The position numbers were made by a program, and so were the translations under genes. A stretch of 64,000 bases of DNA from Hymenobacter metallicola (GTDB taxonomy: Bacteria > Bacteroidota > Bacteroidia > Cytophagales > Hymenobacteraceae), in assembly GCF_004745645.1 (NCBI RefSeq), contig NZ_SRMB01000002.1, positions 248,001-312,000 on the forward strand. The letters run 5' to 3'. Each line of letters opens with the position of its first letter. The stretch's first letter is position 1. Below, one piece after another: positions 63,866 through 64,000 of this stretch. The notes beneath the pieces were generated by a model that worked only from the letters and a program-made list of their open reading frames with translations, made no database searches and was not told the origin of the DNA.

Positions 63866-64000
63866 TTACTTTTTCTTGCCGGGTGCTGGTTTGCCGCCTT
63901 TGCCCGTAGCAGCAGGCTGACCTGGCTTGGGACGCTTGGCGCCATACTTCGAACGACGCTGGGTACGGCCGTTTACACCGGCAGTATCAAGGGCGCCACG
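63866..64000 (-). CDS. rpsL: 30S ribosomal protein S12, C-terminal part (5' end outside window)
   Basis: 44 residues plus stop are visible, beginning [20 protein letters not shown], which is the conserved C-terminal end of S12. A Lys/Pro/Gly-rich tail of about 20 residues follows ([16 protein letters not shown]...KKK), as seen in Bacteroidota. The N-terminus with streptomycin-contact residues is outside the window. Confidence 0.95.
   Translation of the reverse strand, partial: RGALDTAGVNGRTQRRSKYGAKRPKPGQPAATGKGGKPAPGKKK

Overview
This window comes from a GC-rich Bacteroidota chromosome, most probably a Hymenobacter-like member of the Hymenobacteraceae. The evidence is: three proteins with C-terminal type IX secretion sorting tails, a TonB receptor with a carboxypeptidase-regulatory N-terminal domain, a long SecA, ribosomal proteins in zinc-free forms, few Shine-Dalgarno sites, and several upstream boxes matching the Bacteroidota -7 consensus TAnnTTTG. 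The genus is an inference. No tRNA, rRNA, CRISPR array, insertion sequence or phage gene was seen.

Layout. 1-11 kb (minus strand): HtrA-type protease (cut by the window start), small heat-shock protein, outer-membrane protein, M20 peptidase, SPOR lipoprotein, deoC, a secreted repeat protein with a T9SS tail, and secA. 11-16 kb: a glycan cluster with an RmlD-like reductase, a GH1-like protein, UDP-galactopyranose mutase (glf) and a glycosyltransferase, which together suggest a galactofuranose-containing surface glycan. 16-22 kb: GNAT, dapF and DinB on minus; an rRNA-methyltransferase-like gene, Ppx/GppA and an Ldh2-type dehydrogenase on plus. 21.6-26.7 kb: two paralogous L,D-transpeptidase-like genes flanking a secreted alpha-amylase and a DUF892 protein.

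26.8-34.1 kb (minus): a co-oriented cluster of TonB receptor, possible small ORF, Cys-containing exported protein, HupE/UreJ membrane protein, TPR protein and a secreted DUF4331 protein. It looks like a dedicated uptake or surface module, plausibly for a metal, and is the best candidate here for an under-described system. 34.5-43.5 kb: hscA and anmK (plus), then ftsB/divIC-like, eno, a LytTR/LytS two-component pair and an erythromycin-esterase-like protein (minus).

43.7-64 kb (minus): the ribosomal super-cluster, read in the direction of transcription as rpsL-rpsG-fusA-rpsJ, an O-antigen-ligase-like gene, rplC-rplD-rplW-rplB-rpsS-rplV-rpsC-rplP-rpmC-rpsQ-rplN-rplX-rplE-rpsN-rpsH-rplF-rplR-rpsE-rpmD-rplO-secY-map-infA-rpmJ-rpsM-rpsK-rpsD-rpoA-rplQ. 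Notable points are the O-antigen-ligase gene splitting rpsJ from rplC (which has its own good promoter), RGG-like tails on S3 and S5, acidic or Ala-rich tails on L17 and L22, a short L24, and strong hairpins or internal -7 boxes in nearly every sizeable gap of the alpha operon and between rpsN and rpsH.
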